This document shows positions 8,765 through 17,829 of a stretch of DNA of 64,000 nt, piece after piece. A program made the translations under genes and the position numbers. The first letter of the stretch is position 1. Each line of letters begins with the position of its first letter. The notes beneath the pieces were generated by a model that made no database searches, had not been told where the DNA came from, and worked only from the letters and a program-made list of their open reading frames with translations. The DNA is from an uncultured Lentisphaeria bacterium (GTDB lineage: Bacteria > Verrucomicrobiota > Lentisphaeria > Oligosphaerales > Oligosphaeraceae), in NCBI GenBank assembly GCA_934661755.1, contig CAKUJM010000010.1:1-64000 (forward strand), given 5' to 3'.

Positions 8765-9499
8765 ATGTTCTGTTCAAGCAAAAGAGGACATGTTTTCACG
8801 CTGATCGAGCTGCTGGTGGTGATCGCGATCATCGCAATTCTGGCATCGATGCTGCTGCCGGCGCTTTCCAAGGCCCGGAGGAAGGCCCACGACGCGGCCT
8901 GCAAGAGCAACATGAAGCAGATCTACCTGGGCGTCATCGGGTACGTCTCCGACAACGACGACTACATGCCGATCACCTATACCGGCGACTACGTCACCGC
9001 ATACAATGTCTGGTGGAACAAGAGGCTGACCTGGACGGCGTGCATCCTGCCGCACATCGACGGCAGCGTCTACGACACGAAGACGAAGTCGCTGCCGGGG
9101 GTATTCCGCTGCGCCGCGCGGAAGGTCTATGTGGCCGGCAACAACGCCAGCACGACCGCGCAGATGGCGGGCGCCAAGACGACCAACTACGGCTACACCT
9201 ACTTGTTCGGCGCATCGAGAAGCTGGAATTTCCAATACAAGCCCAGAAAGCTGATCATGGCCCAGAGGGCGTCGTCTTCCGGCATACTGGAGGACGACAA
9301 CCCCGACTATGATCCGGCGGGGTTTGGCTGCGTCAACAACTACAACATCCGCCAGGAGCTGGATCCGCGCCACAATGGCCGGAGCAATGTGCTTTTTGCC
9401 GACGGCCACGTCGCCTCCTATATTCCGGCGGCGGCGGATGACGATCCGGTCTTCGGCGGCGACGCCGGCATTTTCGAATGGGCGCACTGCTGGCCGTGA
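8765..9499 (+). CDS. Pseudopilin-like protein with prepilin N-terminus and C-terminal DGH motif (DUF1559 type)
   Basis: Starts with a short basic leader followed by FTLIELLVVIAIIAILASM, the class III signal processed by prepilin peptidase after which Phe is methylated. An AGGAGGA site precedes the start at 8765. The 244-residue protein ends with NVLFADGHVASY, the H-x9-DG-type C-terminal motif of the large DUF1559 paralogue family of Planctomycetes, Verrucomicrobia and Lentisphaerae. Such proteins are often encoded beside glycan-degradation genes, as here. The role is unknown; they may form surface or trans-periplasmic fibres. The peptidase at 2344-3264 is the likely processing enzyme. Confidence 0.9.
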   Translation: MFCSSKRGHVFTLIELLVVIAIIAILASMLLPALSKARRKAHDAACKSNMKQIYLGVIGYVSDNDDYMPITYTGDYVTAYNVWWNKRLTWTACILPHIDGSVYDTKTKSLPGVFRCAARKVYVAGNNASTTAQMAGAKTTNYGYTYLFGASRSWNFQYKPRKLIMAQRASSSGILEDDNPDYDPAGFGCVNNYNIRQELDPRHNGRSNVLFADGHVASYIPAAADDDPVFGGDAGIFEWAHCWP

Positions 9500-9547
9500 C
9501 GGCACCGGAGCCTGCCTGGCCCTGCCAAATTCCGCAATGATACGTCT

Positions 9548-10522
9548 ATGATCGCCATTTCCACAGCGGTCCCCGGCAAGGCGGAGCTAGTGACGCCGTT
9601 TGAGCCGCGGGAAATACGATATGCCTTCCACGACATCGACGGCACTCATTCGCTGATCCGCGACTGGGTGCCGGCCATGGCTCTGACTCTCGGGTGGGTC
9701 CTGGAGCACGGTCTGCCGCCGGACGACCCCGATGCGGCGCTACGCCTCATGCTTGCGGAAGTGGGGCGCCCCTTTGAGGAAGCCCATCGGTTTTCCATCG
9801 AGTCGGCCGGCCTTTCCGCGCTGACCCAGATGGAGTGGGCCATTCGCGGCGCGCTTCAGAACGGGATGATCCGGGATGTGCCCTTTGACCGCCGGATCAA
9901 CGCCGGGGTCATCCGGCGCATCTGGGATGGCGAGGAGCTCTTCGACGACTGCCAGGAGGGCGCGTCAGTCAAATCCCTGATCCGGGAGCACTCCGCCGCA
10001 CTGTTCCGGATATACGAGAGGATCCTGCTGGCCATGAGCCGGGACCGCAATCTGGAGTCCGCCCGCAAGGACCCCCGTCCATGGCGGGTTCCGGGCAGCA
10101 TGGAGTTCCTCCGGTATCTGCGTGACTGCGGAGTCAGGAACTTCTTTGTCACCGGCGCCGTGGTGGAATGCGATGCCCTGGGCAGGCCGCACGGGACGAT
10201 GTGCGAAGAGGTGTCCGCACTGGGCTATGAGATCGGGCCCGGACGGCTGCTGGAGGGGCTTGAGGGGTCGTCCTGGCATGAAAAACAGCCGAAAAGCCAG
10301 ATCATGCGCAATCTCTGCCGCAGGCTGGGGGTGCCGCCGGAGCAGATCCTGGTCGTTGGTGACGGCCGCAGCGAGATCGGGGCCGGGGTGGCCATGGGCG
10401 CGGTGACGCTGAGCCGCCTGCCCCGTTCGGCAGTGCGGGCAAGGCAGATCCATGCCGCGTTGCACACCAACTTCATCATGGACGAATACCAGATGGATGC
10501 GATCCGGACGATATTGCGATGA
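9548..10522 (+). CDS. HAD-superfamily hydrolase
   Basis: Predicted cytoplasmic phosphatase of 324 residues. HAD motif I is FHDIDGT with nucleophile D29 and D31. Motif III is a Lys in the EKQPKSQI segment. Motif IV is LVVGDGRSEIGAGVAMGA, close to the end. A helical cap of about 130 residues lies between motifs I and II, so a C1-type cap. The substrate is unknown; sugar phosphates and nucleotides are typical. It lies 48 bp after the pseudopilin gene and 139 bp before rpmH, and no ribosome site is obvious, so the start is only moderately secure. Confidence 0.8.
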   Translation: MIAISTAVPGKAELVTPFEPREIRYAFHDIDGTHSLIRDWVPAMALTLGWVLEHGLPPDDPDAALRLMLAEVGRPFEEAHRFSIESAGLSALTQMEWAIRGALQNGMIRDVPFDRRINAGVIRRIWDGEELFDDCQEGASVKSLIREHSAALFRIYERILLAMSRDRNLESARKDPRPWRVPGSMEFLRYLRDCGVRNFFVTGAVVECDALGRPHGTMCEEVSALGYEIGPGRLLEGLEGSSWHEKQPKSQIMRNLCRRLGVPPEQILVVGDGRSEIGAGVAMGAVTLSRLPRSAVRARQIHAALHTNFIMDEYQMDAIRTILR

Positions 10523-10568
10523 TGGCGCCGCAGTGGCGGGCTGGCTGTCGCGGGGTGGCTGTCGCAAA

Positions 10569-10596
10569 TTGCAAAACAGTTGGCTTAGGTTATATT
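10569..10596 (+). promoter_or_regulatory. Promoter upstream of rpmH
   Basis: TTGCAA (10569-10574) and TATATT (10591-10596) with a 16-bp spacer, 66 bp before the rpmH start. This is a sensible position for the promoter of the rpmH-rnpA-yidD-yidC-jag block. Confidence 0.55.
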
Positions 10597-10661
10597 AGGC
10601 AAGTTACGTCAGACATTCCACACAACAGTCAGCTTAAGAACAATAAAGGAGTCAGTGCATC

Positions 10662-10796
10662 ATGAAAATGACCTATCAGCCGCATCGCTTGTCACGCAAG
10701 CGCACCCATGGCTTCCGTGCCCGCATGGCGACCGCCGACGGGCGCAAGGTCCTGGCGCGCCGCCGCCGCGTCGGCCGCAAGCGTCTCACCGTGTAG
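10662..10796 (+). CDS. rpmH: 50S ribosomal protein L34
   Basis: Very basic 44-residue protein beginning MKMTYQPHRLSRKRTHGF and ending GRKRLTV, the standard L34 pattern including the RKR-THGF core. It is a structural protein of the large ribosomal subunit. An AAAGGAG ribosome site lies just upstream. It heads the conserved rpmH-rnpA-yidD-yidC-jag order. No dnaA gene or DnaA-box cluster is visible upstream, where many bacteria carry the origin. Confidence 0.97.
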   Translation: MKMTYQPHRLSRKRTHGFRARMATADGRKVLARRRRVGRKRLTV

Positions 10797-10859
10797 CCGG
10801 CTTGCATCTCGGATTTTGCGGGATGATGTCCTTCAATTGCGGCTGCGATGGGTGAGAAG

Positions 10860-11237
10860 ATGCCAGAGTGTATTCCCGCCTTCGGGGACGCGGCCCGGCT
10901 CAACCACCGCCGGCAGATCGAGCTGGTCAAGCAAGGTGGCACCGGGCAGGCGGGGCGATATGCGGTAGTCGTAATCCTGAAAACGCCGCCGGACGGATCT
11001 CGCCGGGCGGCGTTTTTGATTTCCCGGCGCTTCGACCTGCTGGCGGTGCGTCGCAACCGCGCCCGGCGGCTCTTTCGCGAGTCATTCCGCCAGCTGGTCG
11101 GGCGCATCGACCCCTGCTGGGTGCTGATGATACCGCGGCGGGCGATCAAGCAGGCCGGCCAGCCGGAGGTCCAGGCCGAGATTGAGCAGGCCTTCCGGAG
11201 GGCGGGGGTACTTCGTGATGGATCAGCCGGGCGGTAG
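10860..11237 (+). CDS. rnpA: Ribonuclease P protein component
   Basis: Basic protein subunit of RNase P, which matures the 5' ends of tRNAs. The RNase P signature is present in FDLLAVRRNRARRLFRESF. The genomic position between rpmH and yidD confirms the call. The start is not certain: ATG at 10860 gives MPECIPAFGDAARLNHRRQ, a typical N-terminus, and ATG at 10848 would add four residues. No strong ribosome site precedes either. The 3' end overlaps yidD by 20 bp, so the two are translationally coupled. Confidence 0.93.
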   Translation: MPECIPAFGDAARLNHRRQIELVKQGGTGQAGRYAVVVILKTPPDGSRRAAFLISRRFDLLAVRRNRARRLFRESFRQLVGRIDPCWVLMIPRRAIKQAGQPEVQAEIEQAFRRAGVLRDGSAGR

Positions 11238-11478
11238 TCGATGCGGGCTGGGGGCGAGGTGCTGCGCGGCGATGGTGGAGTTCTACCGCCGTTATCTTTC
11301 CGTGCTCAAGCCGCGGTGCTGTCGTTTTGAGCCGAGTTGTTCGGCCTATGCGCGGGATGCGTTCCTGATCCACGGCTTCTGGCGCGGAATGGCGCTGACG
11401 GCCTGGCGCATTCTGCGCTGCCATCCCTTCTACCACGGCAACTTGAACGACCCGGTTCCGCCGCGGCGAAAAATGTAG
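11218..11478 (+). CDS. yidD: Membrane protein insertion efficiency factor YidD
   Basis: Small membrane-associated protein that assists YidC-dependent insertion. The family core is clear: FYRRYLSVLKPRCCRFEPSC, then SAYARDAFLIHGFWRG and RCHPFYHGN followed by DPVP. Start 11218 gives 86 residues. A start at 11182 would add 12 residues with no family similarity. It overlaps the end of rnpA in another frame, a common arrangement. Confidence 0.93.
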   Translation: MDQPGGSRCGLGARCCAAMVEFYRRYLSVLKPRCCRFEPSCSAYARDAFLIHGFWRGMALTAWRILRCHPFYHGNLNDPVPPRRKM

Positions 11479-11604
11479 GCAGGGAGCGCGCCTTCGGCGT
11501 CATCGCAGCTGCCGTTCTCCGGCGGCGTGTTTGCCAGGGCTCTCCACATACGTGAGGAAGCGTCATCGCGCCATCTCACCTTCAAAGACACCAGAATCTC
11601 CAAG

Positions 11605-13374
11605 ATGAAGAAGTTTGATCCAGTCTCCGTAATCGGCGTCGCCGTCTGTGTGCTCCTGATGGTGCTGGGCGGGTATTACACCAGCCGCCAGGCGCGCATT
11701 GCCGCGGCATCCCAGGCACGGCAGGCGAAGAATGCGGCGGCCCAATCCCCGTCGTCACCGCAGCACTCCGCGGTGGTGGTCTCCAACGAGAGCGCCGGTT
11801 CCGCCGCGGCCCTGCCGGAGCAACTCAAGCCGGTGGTCCCCGGCGAACCGGTGCCGATGGGCGTCGAGGGGCTGTTCGAGGCCGAAGTGGACTCGAATGG
11901 CAGCGGCGTGGAGCGGGTGGTCATGCAGCGCTATGCGGTGCAGACCCGTGAAAAGGATCGCAAGCAGCAGCGGCAGGTGCTGGACACCGCCAAGGCCCCG
12001 TTCCTGGGGTTGCAGGTGGCGTCGACCCCGCTGTACCAGTCCGCGCCGTCGGTGGTGTCCGGCGGGGTGGTGACCAGCCATCGCATGGACGGCAAGGCGA
12101 TGATCGCCTTTGACGAGACATGGCAGGTCGGCGGGATTGCCCGGGAGGCGGAGGGCAACTACCTGATTTCCTATTCGCTGACGGTGACGAACCGCACCGG
12201 GGAGTTTGTCTCGGTCCCGCAGATGAGCCTGAGCTGCGGGCGGCTGGCGGGGTTCCTGGGCGAGGGCAGGAACTCGTCATTCACCAAGTATGCGGCGGGA
12301 TCGGTGGCCTACAGCCCTTTGGACGATGACGGCGGCGAGCTGCTGCGCACCGGCGACCTGAAAGAGAAGAAGCTGTCCAAGAAGCGCGACATCTATCGCC
12401 GGACGCCGGTCAAGTGGGTCGGCGTCAATTCGAAGTATTTCCTTTTTGCGCTGATGGACCTGGAGATGGATGGCGACCGCACCGGCTTTGCCGGCTTTGT
12501 CCCGAAGGGTTCTCCGGACAATGACAACGAGTTCTTCTCGGCCGAGGCGTTGCTGCCGAAGGTGAAGCTTTCGCCGGGGCAGAGCATCACCTTCAAGGTC
12601 ACCGGCTATGCGGGTCCGAAGGAGTTCAGCCGCCTGACCGGGATGGGGCAGGGGCTGGCGTCGGTGGTGGGCATGGACTATTTCTGGTTCTGGCATTTTG
12701 ACTGGATGGCGAAGCTGTGCCATGTCATGCTCAAGGCGATGAATTTCTTTGCGGGGTGGTTCCCGGCGGGGATCGCCTATGGCATGGGGATCATCCTGGT
12801 GACGGCGCTGGTCAAGCTCATTTTGATGCCGGTGATGCGCAAGTCCATGAGCGGCATGAAGAAGATGTCGGAGATGAAGCCGCAGCTTGACGAGATCCGC
12901 GCCAAGTACAAGAACGATCCGCAGCGGATGATGTACGAACAGCAGAAGGTCTACCGCGAGCACGGGGTGAGCATGGCGGGGATGGGCGGGTGCCTGCCGA
13001 TGCTGCTGCAGTTGCCGATTTTCTTTGCGATGTACAGCACCTTCAATGCCGCCATCGAGATCCGCAACGCGCCCTTCCTGTGGGTGGCGGACCTGTCCAT
13101 GCCGGACGCGGTCTTCGGACTGCCGATCCACCCGCTGGCGCTGCTCACCGGGGCCACGATGTACATGCAGCAGAAGCTGATGCCGTCGCCGGACCCCAAC
13201 CAGGCGCGGATGATGAACATCATGTCGCTGGTGTTCATCGTGTTCTTCTACAACATGCCGGCGGGATTGACATTGTACATGACGGTCAACCAGCTGGCGT
13301 CGATCGCGCAGATGCTGATTTTCAGGCACTGGGACAACAAGGCCAAGGCCCTGGCGGCCAAGGCGCAGGGGTAA
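11605..13374 (+). CDS. yidC: Membrane protein insertase YidC
   Basis: Inserts and folds inner-membrane proteins, alone or with SecYEG. The 589-residue protein has an N-terminal transmembrane segment (VIGVAVCVLLMVLGGYY). A large periplasmic P1 domain follows (about residues 60-370). The Oxa1 core is in the C-terminal third, with the hydrophilic-groove region KKMSEMKPQLDEIRAKY and later segments around GGCLPMLLQLPIFFAMYS and NIMSLVFIVFFYNMPAGL. Start 11605 (MKKFDP) is chosen over the longer frame because the signal-anchor begins there. It is part of the rpmH-jag block, six bases before jag. Confidence 0.95.
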   Translation: MKKFDPVSVIGVAVCVLLMVLGGYYTSRQARIAAASQARQAKNAAAQSPSSPQHSAVVVSNESAGSAAALPEQLKPVVPGEPVPMGVEGLFEAEVDSNGSGVERVVMQRYAVQTREKDRKQQRQVLDTAKAPFLGLQVASTPLYQSAPSVVSGGVVTSHRMDGKAMIAFDETWQVGGIAREAEGNYLISYSLTVTNRTGEFVSVPQMSLSCGRLAGFLGEGRNSSFTKYAAGSVAYSPLDDDGGELLRTGDLKEKKLSKKRDIYRRTPVKWVGVNSKYFLFALMDLEMDGDRTGFAGFVPKGSPDNDNEFFSAEALLPKVKLSPGQSITFKVTGYAGPKEFSRLTGMGQGLASVVGMDYFWFWHFDWMAKLCHVMLKAMNFFAGWFPAGIAYGMGIILVTALVKLILMPVMRKSMSGMKKMSEMKPQLDEIRAKYKNDPQRMMYEQQKVYREHGVSMAGMGGCLPMLLQLPIFFAMYSTFNAAIEIRNAPFLWVADLSMPDAVFGLPIHPLALLTGATMYMQQKLMPSPDPNQARMMNIMSLVFIVFFYNMPAGLTLYMTVNQLASIAQMLIFRHWDNKAKALAAKAQG

Positions 13375-13379
13375 TACAC

Positions 13380-13922
13380 ATGAACGATGCGGAAATTCGC
13401 GTTTTTGCGTGCCGGACATTGAGCGAGATGTCGGCGCTGCTGGGATGGAAGGTGTCATGCCAGGCGGTGGACATGCCTGGCAATGGCGGCTTCAAGCTGG
13501 AGGCCGTCTGTGACGACGCCTCGCCGGTGATTGGCCGGAAGGGCCAGGGACTGGAGGCGCTGGAGTTGCTGCTCAACCGGATTCTGAAGGCCCGCCATGA
13601 GGATGCGCCGTGGGTTCCGGTGGAGGTCAACGGCTATTCGACGGGCCGCACCGGCGAGCATCCGCACAATGACGGCCGCCGGGAGATCGGCGAGCGCAAT
13701 GCCGGCGACGCCCAGATGCAGGAGTGCTTCACGGAGATTGCGCTCAATGCCGCCAAGGAGGTGCGCTACTGGAAGGAGGAGCGTCGGCTGGGGCCATACA
13801 CGCCGTCTCAGCGCCGGGTCATCCACAACGCCCTCAAGGACAGCGAATTTGTCGTCACCGAGTCGATCCCGGCGCCGGAGGCGGGGGAACGCATGAAGTA
13901 TGTGGTGGTCAAACTGAAGTGA
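13380..13922 (+). CDS. jag: Jag/SpoIIIJ-associated RNA-binding protein (KH-R3H)
   Basis: Cytoplasmic RNA-binding protein usually encoded next to yidC. The 180-residue protein has an N-terminal Jag-type region. A KH domain is centred on ASPVIGRKGQGLEALELLLN. The R3H domain lies near the end, with GPYTPSQRRVIHNALKD. It starts six bases after yidC, and its stop overlaps the start of the next gene (TGATG). Confidence 0.92.
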   Translation: MNDAEIRVFACRTLSEMSALLGWKVSCQAVDMPGNGGFKLEAVCDDASPVIGRKGQGLEALELLLNRILKARHEDAPWVPVEVNGYSTGRTGEHPHNDGRREIGERNAGDAQMQECFTEIALNAAKEVRYWKEERRLGPYTPSQRRVIHNALKDSEFVVTESIPAPEAGERMKYVVVKLK

Positions 13923-14158
13923 TGGCGATGATCAAGAGTGCGATGTCATTTTTGCTGGCGGCGGGGATGCTGCTGCTGGCGGGGTGTGGCCGTGGCGGCT
14001 CCGGAAGCCAGCCTGACGGCGTAGCCAAGGATGTCGGCGATGTTGTCGACTATGGCATTGGCGCCACCCAGCTGAAGGCCAGGCAGCAATCCGAGCGGAA
14101 GCTGGAGCAGATCCAGGATCAGCATCAGCGTGAATTGGACGAGGCGCTGGGCGAGTAG
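13922..14158 (+). CDS. Small lipoprotein
   Basis: A 78-residue protein with a lipoprotein signal (SAMSFLLAAGMLLLAGC, lipobox LAGC, lipidated Cys at residue 22). The short mature part is Gly/Ser-rich and then charged and helical (LKARQQSERKLEQIQDQHQR). The start codon overlaps the jag stop, so it is in the same operon. No family is recognised; it may be a small envelope lipoprotein. A strong terminator follows. Confidence 0.75.
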   Translation: MAMIKSAMSFLLAAGMLLLAGCGRGGSGSQPDGVAKDVGDVVDYGIGATQLKARQQSERKLEQIQDQHQRELDEALGE

Positions 14159-14163
14159 CCGTC

Positions 14164-14187
14164 GGCGGGGGCGTGGCCGCCTTTTTT
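14164..14187 (+). terminator. Rho-independent terminator after the yidC operon
   Basis: Stem GGCGG/CCGCC (14164-14168 with 14177-14181), followed directly by six T (14182-14187), six bases after the lipoprotein stop. Confidence 0.75.
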
Positions 14188-14189
14188 CC

Positions 14190-14260
14190 CGTCCACGCGT
14201 TCCCGGTGCGTTCCCTCAAAAATCCTCATTCTGACGCAAAATCACCGGCTTCACGGATCC
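14190..14260 (-). repeat. Palindromic interspersed element, partial copy (minus orientation)
   Basis: On the minus strand this reads GGATCCGTGAAGCCGGTGAT, then TTTGCGTCAGAATGAGGATT and a GGGAACGC tip. It matches the left arm of the elements at 28889 and 50002. The right arm has been lost or diverged next to the yidC-operon terminator. Confidence 0.75.
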
Positions 14261-14284
14261 AGGAATCAATTTGGGGAGGTCAGC

Positions 14285-17200
14285 TTGCGTTGTCGCGTCC
14301 TTGTACTTTTGCCATTTGCCTTGTCGGTGTCGCTGAGTGCGTCGCCGGTGGCGGCGGTCCGGCATTCCGTGGTCCCGGCGGTGGCGGCGCATCAGCCGTT
14401 GCCGGAAGACGACGGGCGCGTCGGCTATGTCGCCGGCGATGCCGGCGGCACGGGCGTGTATTCATATCATCCCGGGGAGGCGCAGCCGCAGACGGTGCTT
14501 GAGCCGTCTGCGGGCCTCGGCGGCATTTTCAGCGGGGTGCGCCAGGTGAAAAGCCTGTCGGCCACCGGCGGATGCGGGGTATTCTGGGGGAGCTGCGTCG
14601 ATGCGCTGTCGGGCGTGAGGGCGCTGAATTATTTCCGGCGCACCGCCGCCGGCGACGGCCCTGTCAAAAGCTCCGGTCAGGGGCCGGATACGTCATTGTG
14701 GCTGCTGCCGTCCGCCGATGGCCGGCTGGTCCTGCGATATGGGAACGGTGACCAGGACAGCGCGGTCGCGCTATGCCGGGTGGACGGCGACGGCAATTTC
14801 AGCTCGGAGCAGCCGATTGGCGAAAACTGGCTGCCGGGGGCGAAGCTGGACATGCAGCCTGCGTTCTCCGGCAACGGGCGGTATCTCTTCTTCGTTGCCG
14901 AGGCGGATGGGGTGCTGTCGCTGAAACGGCTGGATTTGTCGGACGGCGCGGTGGCCATGATTGCGCCGATGGGCGATCTTGACAAATTGCAGGTGGCGGG
15001 AATTCCGCTGGTGGCGTGCAGCGGCGACGGCCGCGTCGTCGCCTTCCCGTCGCATGACTGGCCCAATGGCGCGATGAAGCTGGCGCAGCTCAATGCCCGC
15101 GGCGGCTATGACGTGCGGGATATTGTGTCGTCGTCTTCCGCAGTGGTGTACGGGTCGCCGTCGCTTTCCGGCGACGGGCGTCATCTTGCCTATGTCGCCG
15201 GCAGCAAGGATGGCGCGAGGCTGCTGGGGCGGGCGTTCCGCCATGACCTGGTGACCGGCGAGACCATTGAGGCCTCCCCGCAATCCGGCGAGGCGAGCTA
15301 TTGTGCGGCCGGGATTTCGCCCGGCGGGCGTTTCATGGGCATGGCAGGTGACGACGGCGCGTTGTGGACCGCGGACTTCGGCGGCGGCATCATCGTGGCT
15401 AATCCCCGGGTGGTGGTGGATGTCGGCCAGGAGCGCGCCACGATTGCGCTGAGGCTGTCGCTGCTGGATTCGGAGTTGGCGGATGCGGTGATTTCCTTCG
15501 ATTGCGACGACTGGTCCGAAGGCGATGCAATGGCCGACGGGCAGGATGGCGAGGCGCGTTTGCCCGGCGAGGGCTATGCGGCCGGTTCCGCCGCGATCAA
15601 CTGGGTCTTCACCCCCGGTGAAAAGCGCGGGGTGCGGAATTTCGTGTTCACGCTCGCAGATGGGGGCGGCCGCAAGTCGATCGCCAGGGTCGCCGTCATC
15701 GTCCGGGGTGAAGTGCGCAACCTCACGGCGGCGGCGGTGGGCGCAGACGGCGATGCGGACAAATACGGATACAGCGACTTCGGCTTCAATGCCGATGCGT
15801 CGGTGGCGCTGCTTCGGACCAACGCGCCGCTTGACGCCGGCGGCTCCCCCGGCAACGCCTACGGCCTGTATTTGTGGTCGCGTTCGGACGGCCTTTTCCG
15901 GCAGGTCGACACTGCCATCGGCGGCGCCGGCGGCGTCTATGGTGGACGTCTGAGCGGCGACGGGAAGACGGTGCTGTGGTTTGACGGCGATGGCAATCTC
16001 CACCGCAGCGGCGGGAAGCGCGCGATCCTGGAAGGCGCGTCGCGCCGGCGCGGCGCCGTCATCAGCCATGACGGGCAGGTGATTGCCGCCGTCAAGGACG
16101 GCGAGGTCATGGCATCCATTGACGGCGGGGAGTCCTTCGCCTCCATCGGGGCCGTCAGCGCCGGTGACGGCAATGCCCTGTCGCTGTCGATGGACGGCCT
16201 CACTCTCGGCTATCTTGACGATGGCGGACGGGTGGTGGCGTATCATCCCCGGGACGGCAGTGCCCAGATCATCGGCACCGGCCAGGCGCGCCTATGGGGC
16301 ATGAGCCATGGCGGCGGGCGCTTCCTGATGCTTGACGCCAATGGCCGGCTATGGCTTTACTGCATTGACGGCGGGAAGTCGCTGACCCTGGCCGAGGGCT
16401 GTCTGGTCACAGAGGCGGCGGCGATTTCCGGCAATGGCCGTTTTGTCTACCGCAGCGTCGGCGGAAAGCTCCATTCGCGCCGCGTCAAGGGAAATGAGCT
16501 GTCCGGGGACTGGCAGGAAATGCCGCTGGGCGGCAATGGCGAATTTGCGGTGTCGTCCAGCGGGAAGCACCTGCTGGCGGTGTCGAAGGACGCCTCGCTG
16601 GATCCGTGCGTGGATGCCCCCGACGGCATCGACAGCCTCTTCCTGGCGGAGCGCGCGGATTTTGGCAACTCCCCGCCGCGATGGGACGTGGCCTCCAGCG
16701 GATATGAACTTCCGGAGGATTCCAGTCTGGAGGTGTCCTGCGACCGTGACAGCGCCGATGGCGACGAAGTGGTGGTGCTTCTCAAGGAACCCCCCGCCCA
16801 TGGCGCGGCGACGGTCATTCCGCCGTCCAAGGACGGCAGGTACATCCATGCCCTGCGCTATGTCACGGATCCGGATTTCTGCGGCGGGGACAGCTGCGTG
16901 GTTGAGCTGTGGGATGGTGCATCGCTGGTTGAGGCGACGGTGAACTTCACCGTGAAGAACGTCAATGACGCGCCGCAATGGGTGGAGCCGGAATGCACCT
17001 CGCAGCTGGTTGTCAATGCCGGCGGCCAGGCCGCCGGACGCATCCTGGCAATCGACCCGGACACCGGAAACCCGCCGCAATGGCGTGACACGCTGGCGTA
17101 TGGCGTGGCGCCGGGCGCGCCGCTGGCGGTGGAGGTGGACGCGGACAGCGGCGAAGTGCGGGTGCTGCCGGAGCTGGCGGTTCTGCCGGGTGACTACGCC

Positions 17201-17812
17201 ATCACCCTGACTTGCACTGACATTTGCGCCGACGGCCAGGTCGGCGAGCCGATCACCCGGGACATGACGGTGACTGTCGTGGCGCCGGCCCCGCAGGATC
17301 TCACGCTTGCGGAGCTGCTTGACGCCGGCGGCATGGCGGCTGGCGGCTCCACCGATGGCACTGCGGCGGCCAAATGGCGTGCGCGGCTGCGCGGCTGCTG
17401 GGCGCATTTGAGCCAGATGCGGCCGGGCGGCTACGCGCTGCTCTCACTGCCCGGCGCCGCCAATGCGGGCGCGATCCGCGCCGCGCTGGGGGGATCATCG
17501 CTTTGGGGCTTTGAGCAAGGCGCCTTCCGGATTGTCGGCGACGAAGTGCAGCTGCCCGCCGGAACCGGCTTCTGGGTGCGGATCTGGCCCGGGCAGCTCC
17601 AGGCCGATGCCGTCATCGCCGTCACTCCGGCGGCGTTCCGGGAGGCCCCGATCCCCGCCCATGGCGCGCTGGTCGGCCCCCTGCTTGACGAGGCCGCCCC
17701 GGCGGATCGGCGGCGGCATCGCCTCCAGGGCGGCGTCTGGAGCGATTGCACCGACGGCGACGGCAATGCCGGCTGGGAGGCCGGACGCGCCGTGTTTGTT
17801 TCCCCACCATAG
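14285..17812 (+). CDS. Large secreted beta-propeller / cadherin-like protein
   Basis: A 1175-residue exported protein of unknown role. It starts with TTG at 14285, backed by a GGGGAGG site 6 bases upstream. A signal peptide covers about residues 1-24 (VLVLLPFALSVSLSASPVAA). Residues ~40-780 contain repeated propeller-type units with the phrase SGDGRHLAY and variants (SGNGRYLFF, SGDGRVVAF, SGDGKTVLW), as in TolB/PD40 blades. Residues ~795-1000 are cadherin-like Ig repeats, including VKNVNDAPQW. The last ~170 residues form a separate Cys-poor beta domain. It could bind glycans or mediate surface adhesion. It is followed after 17 bp by a GH36 gene, which suggests a link with carbohydrate use. 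Confidence 0.75.
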   Translation: MRCRVLVLLPFALSVSLSASPVAAVRHSVVPAVAAHQPLPEDDGRVGYVAGDAGGTGVYSYHPGEAQPQTVLEPSAGLGGIFSGVRQVKSLSATGGCGVFWGSCVDALSGVRALNYFRRTAAGDGPVKSSGQGPDTSLWLLPSADGRLVLRYGNGDQDSAVALCRVDGDGNFSSEQPIGENWLPGAKLDMQPAFSGNGRYLFFVAEADGVLSLKRLDLSDGAVAMIAPMGDLDKLQVAGIPLVACSGDGRVVAFPSHDWPNGAMKLAQLNARGGYDVRDIVSSSSAVVYGSPSLSGDGRHLAYVAGSKDGARLLGRAFRHDLVTGETIEASPQSGEASYCAAGISPGGRFMGMAGDDGALWTADFGGGIIVANPRVVVDVGQERATIALRLSLLDSELADAVISFDCDDWSEGDAMADGQDGEARLPGEGYAAGSAAINWVFTPGEKRGVRNFVFTLADGGGRKSIARVAVIVRGEVRNLTAAAVGADGDADKYGYSDFGFNADASVALLRTNAPLDAGGSPGNAYGLYLWSRSDGLFRQVDTAIGGAGGVYGGRLSGDGKTVLWFDGDGNLHRSGGKRAILEGASRRRGAVISHDGQVIAAVKDGEVMASIDGGESFASIGAVSAGDGNALSLSMDGLTLGYLDDGGRVVAYHPRDGSAQIIGTGQARLWGMSHGGGRFLMLDANGRLWLYCIDGGKSLTLAEGCLVTEAAAISGNGRFVYRSVGGKLHSRRVKGNELSGDWQEMPLGGNGEFAVSSSGKHLLAVSKDASLDPCVDAPDGIDSLFLAERADFGNSPPRWDVASSGYELPEDSSLEVSCDRDSADGDEVVVLLKEPPAHGAATVIPPSKDGRYIHALRYVTDPDFCGGDSCVVELWDGASLVEATVNFTVKNVNDAPQWVEPECTSQLVVNAGGQAAGRILAIDPDTGNPPQWRDTLAYGVAPGAPLAVEVDADSGEVRVLPELAVLPGDYAITLTCTDICADGQVGEPITRDMTVTVVAPAPQDLTLAELLDAGGMAAGGSTDGTAAAKWRARLRGCWAHLSQMRPGGYALLSLPGAANAGAIRAALGGSSLWGFEQGAFRIVGDEVQLPAGTGFWVRIWPGQLQADAVIAVTPAAFREAPIPAHGALVGPLLDEAAPADRRRHRLQGGVWSDCTDGDGNAGWEAGRAVFVSPP

Positions 17813-17829
17813 CGACAGGAAAAAGCAAG

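Noticed and set aside
10523..10661. Replication origin next to rpmH
   Set aside because: No dnaA gene and no cluster of DnaA boxes; the region looks like a plain promoter.
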